Shown: positions 1-9,595 of the stretch, one piece after another
Numbering within the stretch: the stretch's first letter is position 1
Layout of the letters: every line of letters begins with the position of its first letter
Assembly: GCA_025504975.1 (NCBI GenBank)
Contig: JANUWI010000007.1
Location: 930,001 to 994,000, forward strand
Direction of reading: 5' to 3'
From: Plenodomus lindquistii
Taxonomy: Eukaryota > Ascomycota > Dothideomycetes > Pleosporales > Leptosphaeriaceae
DNA: 64,000 bases
Notes under the pieces: model-generated
Told to the model about the DNA's origin: nothing
Databases searched by the model: none
Seen by the model: only the letters and a program-made list of their open reading frames with translations
Made by a program: the position numbers and the translations under genes

Positions 1-1349
1 TGTCTTCGGTTACGTTGGAGAAGATGGTGGGCTCGATGAAGTAGCCCTTGTCGCCCTTGCGTTTGCCGCCAGTCTCAACGGTGGCGCCGGCCTTCTTGCC
101 CTCCTCAATGTAACTGGGAGAAGGTTAGCATGTGTCTTGTTAAGTATATGCGCATAAGGTTCCTTACCCCATGATGCGGTCAAACTGGAGTTGCGAGACC
201 TGAGGTCCCTGGAAGGTATCCTTGGCGAATGGGTCACCGACGGCGTTCTGTGCGGCACGTTCCCTGAAGCGCGCCATGAACTTCTCGTAGATGGGCTCTT
301 CTACGTAGATACGCGAACCAGCGCAGCAGCACTGGCCGTGGTTGTAGTAAATACCAAAGTTGACCCAGTTGATGGCCTCCTCAATATCGGCGTCAGCGAA
401 GACAATGTTGGGGCTCTTGCCTCCAAGCTCGAGAGTGACCTTCTTCAGGTTGGATCCGGCAGCAGACTTCATGATTTGGCGACCGACAACGGTGGAACCA
501 GTGAAGGCAATCTTGTCAATGTCCATGTGTGCGGACATGGCGGCGCCAGCAACCTTTCCGAAACCAGTGATGATGTTGATGACACCCGGTGGGAAACCAG
601 CCTTCTGGATGAGTGTGGCAGCGACGTATGCTGAGAGAGGGGTCTGCTCGGCGGTCTTGATGACGACGGTGTTACCGGCGGCAATGGCAGGGCCAATCTT
701 CCATGACCACATGAGCAGGGGGAAGTTCCATGGGATGATTTGTCCACAGACACCAATCTATCTGTTGTTAGCTGTGATTGTGATGAGCAAAGGTACGGAG
801 ACTAACCGGCTCCTTGCGAATGTAGTTGAAAGTGTCGGGTGTTGTGTCCACAACCTTGCCCTCAATCTTGTCGGCCCAACCTCCGTAATACCTCAAGCAT
901 CCAGCCGCGGAAGCAACGTCGATGTTCTTGGCCATGCTGAAGGCCTTTCCGTTGTCGAGAGCCTCAACAGCGGCGAGTAGGTCGGCGTTCTCGAGCATGA
1001 GATCGGCCAGCTTGACTAGCAGCTTTCCGCGGTTCTCTGGAGTCTCCTTTCGCCATGGACCATTGAAGGCCTTGCGCGCCGCAGCAACGGCAATGTCGAC
1101 ATCCTTCTCGGTGGCCTCGAAGACCTGAGTGATGACCTCCTCAGTGGAAGGGTTGATGACATCGAAGGTCTTTCCGTCGACAGATTTGATGAACTCGTTG
1201 TTGATGAAGCTGCACCAAAGTGTCAGCAGATGTGACAAGAGGCAGCGAGGGTAGGCACATGCGCCATTGGGGACAATGGTGGCAACTTACAGTCCAGTGG
1301 GCTGCTCATACTCGCCCGTCTGGGGGGTGCTGAGCTTAACTGACACCAT
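1..1349 (-). CDS. Aldehyde dehydrogenase, NAD(P)-dependent (C-terminus cut off by window edge)
   Basis: Oxidises aldehydes, in fungi typically acetaldehyde to acetate, in cytosol or mitochondria. The gene starts at the ATG complementary to 1347-1349 and has four visible exons: 1349-1291, 1209-807, 757-168 and 113-1. All junctions are GT-AG and keep frame, giving about 388 of the roughly 497 residues usual for the family. The cofactor region (PWNFPLLM), the general base in ELGGK (about E264) and the catalytic cysteine in GQCCCAGSR (about C298) are all present. The last roughly 110 residues lie outside the window. The protein resembles the cytosolic fungal ALDH that is a known mould allergen in Alternaria; this is a resemblance from memory only. 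No mitochondrial presequence is evident at the N-terminus (MVSVKLSTPQTGEY). Confidence 0.95.
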
Positions 1350-1670
1350 TTTGGCTATGCGAGAAAAGCAATTGGGGTATCAGAAGAAGAAAATGTGAAG
1401 GGAGAGAAAGGTGTGCTGGAGAGGGGTAACGCGATGGAAATCTTAAGTACTCCCCGTCGGCACAGCACGAGCGGAAGCCCCCACAGTCCAGTACGTACGG
1501 GACGTAGGGTTGTTGTAATACAGAGCTTTTGGATGATCTTGATGAATACATACTTTTCGTATATATACAGTACTTTTCGCATATGACTGGACAAGCTAGT
1601 CCTCTAGGAGGGAATGTTCCGGATCCTCCGGAGTTGCCTGATCGGCCAATACCACAGCAATCTTATGAGA

Positions 1671-1787
1671 ATACAGGGTGAAGACGCATCTGTTAAAGTT
1701 CAACAAATCATCTTCTCAGTCTCACTGAATGTTGAATGTGCTATTCGTTACACTTTAACAAGGATCCAATCTCATGTGTCTATATCC
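1671..1787 (+). repeat. Diverged dispersed repeat, copy A
   Basis: Begins with ATACAGGGTG and shares a series of matching blocks, in the same order and orientation, with copy B at 40171-40304. The blocks include AATCATCTTCT, CTGAATGTTGAA, CTATTC and ATGTGTCTATATC. The copies differ by many substitutions and a few small indels. A left end at TA|CAGGG would suit a Tc1/mariner-type element, which inserts at TA, but I found no matching inverted end, so the class is open. It lies about 320 bases upstream of the aldehyde dehydrogenase start codon. Confidence 0.6.
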
Positions 1788-1883
1788 TGTAGACGCGACT
1801 TAAACCAAAGATTTCCTATATAAATCACATCCGTGCGGTCGGCGGCATTCGGCCCGGTATACTTTCATCAAAATCCCTTGCGC

Positions 1884-3179
1884 TTATACGAAATATACAA
1901 TGTATACGATACATACAAAGCTTGGCAGAACAACTTCAACGTGATGCGAGAGATCGTCCAGCCAAACCTCGGCCAACAGGAGCCCGTCTCGAGACGCGAC
2001 CTTCAGCCTATCGCAAGCTCTCGTGCATTGTGGTCGGCGGCGCCTGACGCAACAGCGGGCGGTCGTACCCCACTCGTGTCGGCCAGTGGCGAGCACCCCT
2101 CCCCCGCAGTCCGCATGCTGAGCTCGCAGCTCGTCAGCGACTCTAGAGTAGCCTTGCCAACCATCCGCAAGCAACACGCCGATTTGGAATTGATGTACGT
2201 CTTGGATTCGAGCTGATCGCGCTGGCAGTACCATGTTCGCTCCCAGACGCGCCCCCTCGAGCATCAGCAAGCTACTCCAGCGCTCCCCGCTGGGCCCCCC
2301 CCCAGCTCGGACGTTTTCCTGGTCCAGTGCCCACAGCCACCCCACTAACACTAAAGAGGTATTCCTGTCGACCCACCGCAGAGTCTTCGGCTTCCTTTCG
2401 AGCGAGCACTCGGAGGGAGCAATGTCCAATAGCTCCAAGACCCAACCGTCAGCCGCTTTGCAGACTAAAGTAATCATAGGAGGATATAAACCTGCAGTAC
2501 CTAATTGCGACTTGTTGACATACATGCACTCGTTGCTCATCCGATAGGGCTCGGATGAGCGCTCCATTTGCCCAGTAGGTGGCAAGTCGGAACCTAATGC
2601 TGCCATGTGCTCTACAGTAGTCGGCTTACTGAATCGCGGGGAAAGCACCTTTGAAGATTGGCTACTGACGATGGTGTGAGCTCTCGCGCACCAAAGGAGT
2701 AGCCGGGCGTAATGGGACCGCCCTGTAGGTAGGGTCCTCATCCTGGCGACAGCCACGTTGCATGATCCAAGGTGGTGTGATAGGTGAAACAATAGCGCAC
2801 ATTTGGTGATTAGATCTAGATCAACACAGCTGACTGATGCGAAATCCAATAATCGCGGATGGTCATGATGATGATCACAGTAACATGACGGATATAAGCG
2901 GGGTATGAACTGGAGAACGAAATCCTCTCGGATGAGGGAACTAGCGCACTGCGTAGTCACACCAAACATACACTTTGAGAGTGGCAATGGGCCGTACATG
3001 TCGTGACCAATCGACATTTTTTGCCAGGGTGTGAATTGTGTGAGATCACATGTAGATCTTGTCATTCGGCAAGTGCATGTGACAATAGTCGGACACATGC
3101 CAAAGTCGGAGAAAGCTGATATGTGGCCAAAGCCAATTGTCAATTCGAGATCGAGTGCATTCCATTTGCTTGGGTCCAT
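1884..3179 (-). CDS. Hypothetical open reading frame, 431 codons, no recognised domain
   Basis: An uninterrupted frame runs from the first ATG at 3179 to a stop at 1884; the frame stays open upstream to about 3242 but with no ATG. With random sequence at three stops per 64 codons, a run of 430 codons has a probability near 1e-9 per start. The frame is therefore either coding, formerly coding, or the shadow of something constrained on the other strand. Against coding: the product is rich in Cys, His, Trp and Leu in no clear pattern, shows no domain, and has no homologue I can name. A 104-codon plus-strand frame (2233-2547) overlaps it. Treat as unproven. Confidence 0.25.
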   Translation of the reverse strand: MDPSKWNALDLELTIGFGHISAFSDFGMCPTIVTCTCRMTRSTCDLTQFTPWQKMSIGHDMYGPLPLSKCMFGVTTQCASSLIREDFVLQFIPRLYPSCYCDHHHDHPRLLDFASVSCVDLDLITKCALLFHLSHHLGSCNVAVARMRTLPTGRSHYARLLLWCARAHTIVSSQSSKVLSPRFSKPTTVEHMAALGSDLPPTGQMERSSEPYRMSNECMYVNKSQLGTAGLYPPMITLVCKAADGWVLELLDIAPSECSLERKPKTLRWVDRNTSLVLVGWLWALDQENVRAGGGPSGERWSSLLMLEGARLGANMVLPARSARIQDVHQFQIGVLLADGWQGYSRVADELRAQHADCGGGVLATGRHEWGTTARCCVRRRRPQCTRACDRLKVASRDGLLLAEVWLDDLSHHVEVVLPSFVCIVYIVYFV

Positions 3180-3410
3180 CAACCATGATAAGTGTACAAA
3201 AAGTGCCACATCCTGTGCCGATCTGTCGTCGACACCGTCCAAACAAGGCCGTTGAATTGTGTTTTCAGAGAATACTGACGCTCGTGATGTGAAATAGAGA
3301 TCTTGAATCCAGCCCGAGTGCCCCTACGTCGTACCAATTTGGGAAAATAACTGATTAAGATATGAAAAGAAAGGTTGATGGGAGGCGAAACACCTGCACG
3401 CTCCATTCGC

Positions 3411-4926
3411 TCAGAGCATCTCATCGTCCATGGCGGTGTCGCCAGCGGTGGTTGCAGGAGCAACGTCAGCGCTGCCGGCAGCGGTGTTGGCTTCGCCGCC
3501 AGGAAAGTAATCGGCCATCTCCGCGTCGAGCTCCTCTACAGTCTTCTTCTTGGGACGAGCTTCACGGCCGCCGCGTCCCTTTCCACGTCCTCGGGCCTCT
3601 CCACGTCCTCGTGCAGCAGCTGGGGCAGCCTTGCCGGCGGTAGCAGGCTTGGGCTTGTCCTTCTTGGGTTGTCTGGAAGACGTTAGTTGCAGGTCACCTC
3701 AGGATATGCTCATCGGTACTTACGTGACGCGGTCCACCAGGGAAGGCTTGCTAGCGGCAGCAGGGAGCTTATCTGCGCTTACGAGCATCTCGACACGCAC
3801 GGGACGACCGTCAATCTTGACGCCATCCAAAGCGGCAGTGGCCTTCGAGGCTTGGTCGTGCTTATTGAAAATGATGGTCGCGCTGCCCAAGCTGCGACCG
3901 TTGGGACCATACTGCAAGAGAATCTTCTTTGGTCGGCCAACACCAACTGCATTGATGAAGTAGTCCTAGAGTCGTATTAGTGGCCGTGTAAGGTAATGGT
4001 TTTGTAAATGCCAAAGCAAAATCCACGAGTCCAGCAGCGGTGGGAGGCAATCATCGGTTCCAGGTATGCGCTTTCGTAAAGCGCTGCTCGAAAAGTGGGG
4101 ATCATAATCTTTATCAAAGAACGGTGAGTTCAATGATGCGTAGCAAACTCAGCGTGAGGTTGGTGCGTTACAAGGACTGCAGCGACCATGGCTTGTAGCG
4201 ATTGAGTCCTGAGCTCGACGTGCTTCTGCCCCTCTGTTCAAGCCCTATCTCTCAGTGACTGAGGGTCATGCTCGCCTCGCGGGGCATTTCGGCCAGCTTG
4301 AGTTGCGCGATGTGACCAGGAAACCACTCTAGTGCACAGTCGCATATGCGAACATTGCTCGATCGGAGCTTGAGCGCGTAGATTTTCCCACTTTCGTCTT
4401 GGCAGCACTCTTGGACTGTTCGCATGCTGCAGGTCGTATACCAGTCATGTGTGCCCAACACAGACAATGGCGTGACCATAGTGCTAGACATGGCTCAACA
4501 TCCGTACGTAGAGGCGGATAGGTAAACACGTTTCGTTGGATCGGACTCGTAATGTCTCGCAAAAGCGACGTAACAGTAGGTTCAAAGACCTGCATCGGTC
4601 TTACATACCTGAAGTTGACCTTGCTCAACATCCAGAGGCTGTGCGTGGTTAGTAGAGGTTATGTAGGAATGGACAAAGGCAGTGGAACATACCAGGTTGG
4701 ATACCATGATCTTCGTCTCTCCGCCGAGGGAAGCAGCAGGCGCAGTGGGTGCAGCCTTGTTCTGCTTGTTCTGCCTGGTGTTCTTGGCGACACCGCCAAC
4801 GGGTGCGGCGGCAGCGGCAAGGCGGCCGGAGCTGGGCTTGCGGCCACCACGGCCACGGCGGTTGGTGGCGGTGGTCTTGCTGGTCTTCAGGATCTCGTCC
4901 AGGCTGAGCTCCATCTTGTTGGACAT
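3411..4926 (-). CDS. Aly/REF-type mRNA export adaptor (Yra1/Mlo3 family, THO/TREX subunit)
   Basis: Nuclear RNA-binding adaptor that couples transcription to mRNA export by binding the helicase Sub2/UAP56 and the receptor Mex67. Four exons: 4926-4693, 4638-4609, 3965-3724 and 3672-3411, all GT-AG and in frame, give 255 aa. The N-terminus carries the UAP56-binding motif (MELSLDEILK). One RRM spans about residues 72-150, opening with KIMVSNL and containing SLGSATIIF. Then come an RGG-rich basic stretch and a C-terminal acidic motif (VEELDAEMADYF), the second helicase-binding motif of the family. Exon 2 is only 30 nt and completes the first RRM helix; intron 2 is 643 nt, far longer than any other intron here. 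The gene is divergent from VPS11 across a 533-bp gap. Confidence 0.93.
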
Positions 4927-5459
4927 GGTGAAGGGTTTGGAGGTGGTGATACTTGTGAGTGGTGGCTAAGGAGCGAGAGCGCGCTGGAGTCAAGCGGATG
5001 AACAGCGAGTAGCAAGGGTTGTTCTTATTTTGATGGAGGCGCGACTGGCTATGTCGGGCGCGATGATGAAGAGCGCGTTGGATGGGGCAGAGCGCGTCGG
5101 CAGAGGTGCTGAGTGGGCGTGTGGATGTGGGTGTAGGGGCTTGCGCACAAAAGTAGAGAGTGGAGCGCAGTTGGGAAGCTTGTTGTTTGATGAAGCGCAA
5201 ATGTGGTGGGTGAGACGCGCCGTGGGGAGGGTGGTGGTTATGAGGAAAAGGGGGGGAGGCAGCGAGCAGGGAGGCAACAGCAAAGCAATCGCGCAGGGCC
5301 CTGCCAAGACCTGCGCAGCCTGCACAGCCCCAGCGTCTGTGATTGGCCAGCGCATGCGTGTGACGGGTGGGACGTGCAGCGCGCCGCCCGTGACTTCCCC
5401 AAGGCGACGAGAGCTGCTGCCCGTCGAGGCACAGCGAGCCAGCATGGGCCGATAGCAGT
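4927..5459. promoter_or_regulatory. Divergent intergenic region between the Aly/REF gene and VPS11
   Basis: The 533 bp between the two start codons must hold both promoters and 5' leaders. On the minus strand the part next to the Aly/REF start is strongly C-rich, a common feature of fungal transcription start regions. No specific factor site can be assigned with confidence. Long open frames on both strands here are by-products of the skewed composition. Confidence 0.5.
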
Positions 5460-8400
5460 ATGGCAGTCACTCCGGTAAGCAATCTGATGTCGGGCGCCCT
5501 CTTCACCATGGCAAGGCTAACACGGGAGCAGTGGCAGTTCAAGTTCTTCGACGTCTCGCAAGTCAAGCTCCCCGATGACGATGATGCGAATGCAAGCCCC
5601 AGCTCCTTCCTCTCCGAGGTACGATTCTAGATTCTAGCTCACCCTGTCGCGCTGCTGCTTAGACATTCACAGATTGGCAACATCACGTGCATAGTCTCAG
5701 GCTCAGAGAGCATATTCCTGGGCAGCGCAGATGGAACCGTCCGCATTGTGTCGCAGGCCTTCAAGGTCGTGCGCACATTCAAGGCTCACGATGCAGGCGC
5801 CATCACCCACATGAAGCAGATCGAGGGCACCTCGCTGCTAGTCACCATCGCCGAAGACCTGTCCGAAGAACCCATCCTCAAAGTATGGGCCCTGGACAAG
5901 TTGGAGAAGAAGACGGGCATCCCGCGCTGTCAGAGTACTCTCACTGTGCACAATGGGAGGAAACAGTTCCCCATATCCGCCTTTGCAGCCCTCGACGACT
6001 TGTCTCAACTTGCTGTCGGTTTCGCAAACGGCGCAGTCACAGTCGTGAGAGGCGACCTGATACACGACCGAGGCGCGCGACAACGCACCGTATTTGAATC
6101 GGAAGAGCCCATCACCGGCATCGAGTTTCGCGAGGGGAGCATCACCACCCTCTACATCGCCACCACAGCCCGTATATTGACGCTTGTAATATCGGGGAGG
6201 GGACAAGGGCAGCCGGCAAAATCCTTGGACGAATATGGTTGTGGGGTCGGCTGTATGGCTGTAGACAAGATGTCTCGGGATGTTGTAGTCGCGCGAAACG
6301 ATGCAATATACTATTACGGCCAACATGGACGAGGACCGCCTTACACGTACGAAGGGGACAAGAAGTCGATATCGACCTACAAAGATTACGTTGTAATTGT
6401 AGCACCACCAAAGACCAACGCAATGCCTCGGTCCAACCCACTCAGGGCTTTTGGGGTCGGTGCAGCAGATAATGTCTTCAACACGTCCACTTTTACACTC
6501 TTGAACACCGAGCTTCGCTTTGTGGCACATCAGGAACAGTTGACGTCGCAGGTCAAGGCCGTGGTGTCGGAATGGGGCGATTTGTTTGTCTTTACTATCG
6601 ATGGAAAGGTGAGCGTACTGCAGTACCTCCAGAATCCCAGCGGCTGACCGGACTAGATCTTCAGGTACCACGAGAAGCCTTTTGCGCAGAAGTTGGACAT
6701 CTTGTACCAGCGCAACTTGTACGTTCTCGCTATCAACCTGGCGCAAAAGGCTGGCCTGGATGCGTCACAACAAAATGTCATTCTCAGGAAGTTTGGTGAC
6801 TACTTGTACTCAAAGCAAGACTACGATACCGCTATGCAGCAATACCTCAAGGCAATCGACAACACAGAGCCTTCGCAAGTCATTCGCAAGGTCAGCTCAT
6901 CTGACTCAGCATATCACAGTGGGACATTTGCTGATACTTCTTAGTTCCTGGATACGCAGCGGATTCACAACTTGATCGAATATTTGGAAGAACTGCACGA
7001 CCACCACAAGGCCACGTCTGATCACACTACTCTTCTTCTAAACTGTTATGCCAAGCTCAAGGACGTGGAGAAGCTTGAGGAATTCATCAAGTCGCCTGAT
7101 GATCTCAAGTTTGATCTTGATACCGCCATCTCCATGTGCAGACAAGGTGGCTACTATGACCAAGCAGCCTTCCTGGCGCGGAAACATGGCGAACATGAGT
7201 TGGTAGTAGATGTCCTAATCGAAGATTCGAAACGATTTGCGGAAGCATTGGCCTACATTTGGCGATTAGAGCCAGAGGTGGCTTACTACAATTTCATGAA
7301 GTATGCCACAGTACTATTACAGCAAGTACCCAAAGACACCACGCAGTTGTTTATCGACTACTATACCGCCAATTTCCGCCCCAAGAAGGATGTCATCATC
7401 ATACCCGATGCTCCCTCCTCTGGTGGTGGAGGAGGTGGAATTGGTATGGGCTTGGGTGTGGCGTCGAGTGCTGTACAGAATCTTGCTGCACTGCTACCAT
7501 TACCATACATGAACTCAAACGCATTGGCTTCACCTCCCAATGGCGAGCAGAAGAGCACCATGAGCCAAGCCCAAATCATCGAGACAGATACGGACGCGCC
7601 AATTCCAGAGTACAAGGTGCCTAAGCCACGCACTGCGTTCTCAGCCTTCGTCGATCACCCGCAAGAGTTGATTGTCTTCTTAGAGGCATGCATCAAGTCC
7701 GAGAATCTGCGCGAAGACGACAAAGTCGACCTCTACACCACACTCTTCGAGATGTACCTACACACAGCGGCATCGAAGAAAGACGGCGAGCGACAAGAGT
7801 GGGAAACCAAAGCGAAGAAACTGGTAGAGGGAAAGGACATACCCATCGACACGTCCAATGTGCTTCTGCTCTCCCACCTCTCCGACTTCCGCGACGGCGC
7901 CATCCTCGTCCGTGAACAGCAGGGCTTGCACTTTGACATCTTCCGCTCCTTCACCGCCGCAAAAGACACCCAAGGCGCCATCCGCGCGCTTCGCAAGTAC
8001 GGCCCCGAAGAACCAGCGCTCTACCCCGCCGCCCTCGCATACTTCACCTCTTCCCCTGAGATTCTCTCCGAAGCCGGAGACGAGCTAGACGCGGTTCTCC
8101 AGCGCATCGACGAAGACGGCCTCATGGCGCCCCTCCAAGTAATCCAAACCCTCTCCACCAACGGCGTTGCAACAATGGGTATGATAAAGCCCTACCTCAG
8201 CGCAACCATTGAACGCGAACGCACCGAAATCGCCCAAAACCGCCGCACAATCGAAACCTTCCGCGCCGACACGTCCTCGAAAAAATCCGAACTCGCAAAC
8301 CTCGCCACCAAACCCGTCATCTTCCAAACCTCGCGCTGCCAAATCTGCAGCAAGCCGCTTGAACTCCCTGTTGTGCATTTTCTGTGCAAACACAGTTTTC

Positions 8401-8624
8401 ATCAGAGTTGTTTGAGCATGGAGGATGATGTGCTGGATGCCGAGGTCGAGTGTCCGCTTTGTAGTGCGAATAATGCGACGGTCAAGGCGATTCGGAGGGC
8501 GCAGGTTGAGAGTGCGGATAGGCATGATTTGTTTCAGGATGCGTTGAAGAGGGGGAAAGATGGGTTTGCGGTTGTTAGTGAGTGGTTTGGACGAGGGGTT
8601 ATGGGGGTTGGTGGGGCAGATTAG
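5460..8624 (+). CDS. VPS11: Vacuolar sorting protein Vps11/Pep5 (HOPS/CORVET core subunit)
   Basis: Core subunit of the HOPS and CORVET tethering complexes that drive membrane fusion at vacuoles and endosomes. Five exons: 5460-5474, 5532-5618, 5673-6608, 6657-6890 and 6945-8624, total 983 aa, normal for the family. The N-terminal half is the beta-propeller region (FFDVSQVKLPDDDD onward), followed by the clathrin-heavy-chain-type helical repeat. The C-terminus carries a RING-H2 finger at about residues 889-932 (CQICSKPLELP ... HSFHQSCL ... CPLC). The first coding exon is only 15 nt (MAVTP). I chose it because the spliced N-terminus matches the family better than reading through. The 57-nt intron 1 is a multiple of three without a stop and contains an in-frame ATG at 5508, so a longer or alternative start remains possible. 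Confidence 0.95.
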
Positions 8625-9034
8625 TTGGGATGTAGGTATGTGGTTCGGTGTGGGGTGCGTGAAGAGGGGTCGTCCGTTATTAGTGTGTAAAGAAGGATAC
8701 GGCTGTAGTCTGAATTACTAATGGAGTTTCTACAAGTCTGGATCTTTCACTGTGTGAGTGAATGAAGCACCTCAACCATCAGACAGCCTTCCTTCCTTCC
8801 TTCCTTCCATCTTTCACTCACCAAGCATGTTCCTGGCAACGAGCAAGTATATATCATATCTATACCACATGCTAAATACCATAGCTAAACGCATCATCCC
8901 AATCCCTGCACACATCTCCAACATCCACCTCAAATATTACTACCATACCCTACCTCACCTCAACAAATACAGCAAGCATCCCCGCAACAAGAGTCCTACC
9001 AGGCTCGATTATCATCTCAAACGCCCTATTCCCA
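8625..9034. other. Intergenic region between VPS11 and the small four-exon gene
   Basis: About 410 bp lie between the convergent ends of VPS11 and the small gene. They hold a (CCTT)5 tract at 8787-8808 and AT-rich sequence fitting two 3' untranslated regions. Nothing else was recognised. Confidence 0.5.
8787..8808 (+). repeat. (CCTT)n microsatellite
   Basis: Five perfect CCTT units followed by CC, in the presumed 3' region of VPS11. Confidence 0.95.
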
Positions 9035-9595
9035 TCAAGACCTGCTGGTTTTTGACTTTTTGGCCTGTTTAGTGGGATGGTGAGGAGGGGATAGTGAGTG
9101 TGAATGAATAGTATCCTCAAATTGGGCAAAGATCTCTTGCTCCTGATGGCATATATTAGAAAAATGAAAACATTCTGGCTGGAAGACGATTGATCGTATT
9201 CCTGGAGTTCAATCTGCTCGACTAACGCTCACCTTTCTATTTTGTGAATCAAGCGCTCTTCGCGCCAGGAATGTATTGATGTCCTGCACGGCAGCATTGA
9301 CCTAGTTTGCGTTGGCAGATGTGGCGTTCAGGTGACTTGTAGTGGTGCCCAGGTTGGGCAGAGGTATCACAATTTACATTGGGACCGATGGCCATCGGTC
9401 TGAGTTATCGTGAGTACAGCGCATGATGTGGTGGGGCTGGAAGGCTTACCTCAATCTGATAGGTTGGTCTACAGTAGCGTGCATGATTGGGCATGCGGGC
9501 TTGACGGTACTATGGCCGCATTTGACAATGGCTCGGGGTCCTCGAGGTGATGTGTATTCCGACGTGTAGGCAGTGGAGGTTATCGTTGTAGACAT
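9035..9595 (-). CDS. Small hypothetical protein, four exons, 114 aa
   Basis: I do not recognise the product. I built the model from splice sites: exons 9595-9450, 9399-9378 (22 nt), 9301-9233 and 9142-9035, with introns of 50, 76 and 90 nt. All introns are GT-AG (donors GTAAGC, GTAAAT, GTGAGC; acceptors CTCAG, ACTAG, ATCAG). All three joins keep one frame from ATG to TGA. The protein starts Ser/Thr-rich (MSTTITSTAYTSEYTSPRG), has three cysteines in the first third, then a helical stretch (VNAAVQDINTFLARRALDSQ ... EQEIFAQFEDTIH) and a basic tail (KQAKKSKTSRS). No signal peptide or membrane segment is seen. It is convergent with VPS11. Without splicing, the same strand holds only short frames, so ORF-only annotation would miss it. 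Introns 2 and 3 are less certain than intron 1. Confidence 0.6.

Larger units (their letters stand above)
1350..3410. other. Intergenic stretch with a dispersed-repeat copy and one long open frame
   Basis: This 2 kb stretch separates the aldehyde dehydrogenase promoter from the end of the Aly/REF gene. It holds a diverged repeat copy (1671-1787), a minus-strand open frame (1884-3179) and, opposite it, a 104-codon ATG frame on the plus strand (2233-2547) whose first 40 residues are rich in Arg, Ser and Pro like a mitochondrial presequence. None of these has a family I recognise. The first 300 bases upstream of 1349 should include the dehydrogenase promoter; no clear element stands out. Confidence 0.5.

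Noticed and set aside
4649..5566. A 305-codon minus-strand frame overlapping the Aly/REF first exon and its leader
   Set aside because: It reads the Aly/REF exon in a wrong frame, and the rest is C-rich leader and promoter sequence.
5838..6746. A 302-codon minus-strand open frame inside VPS11
   Set aside because: It is antisense to confidently coding VPS11 exons and has no domain, so it is a shadow frame caused by codon bias.
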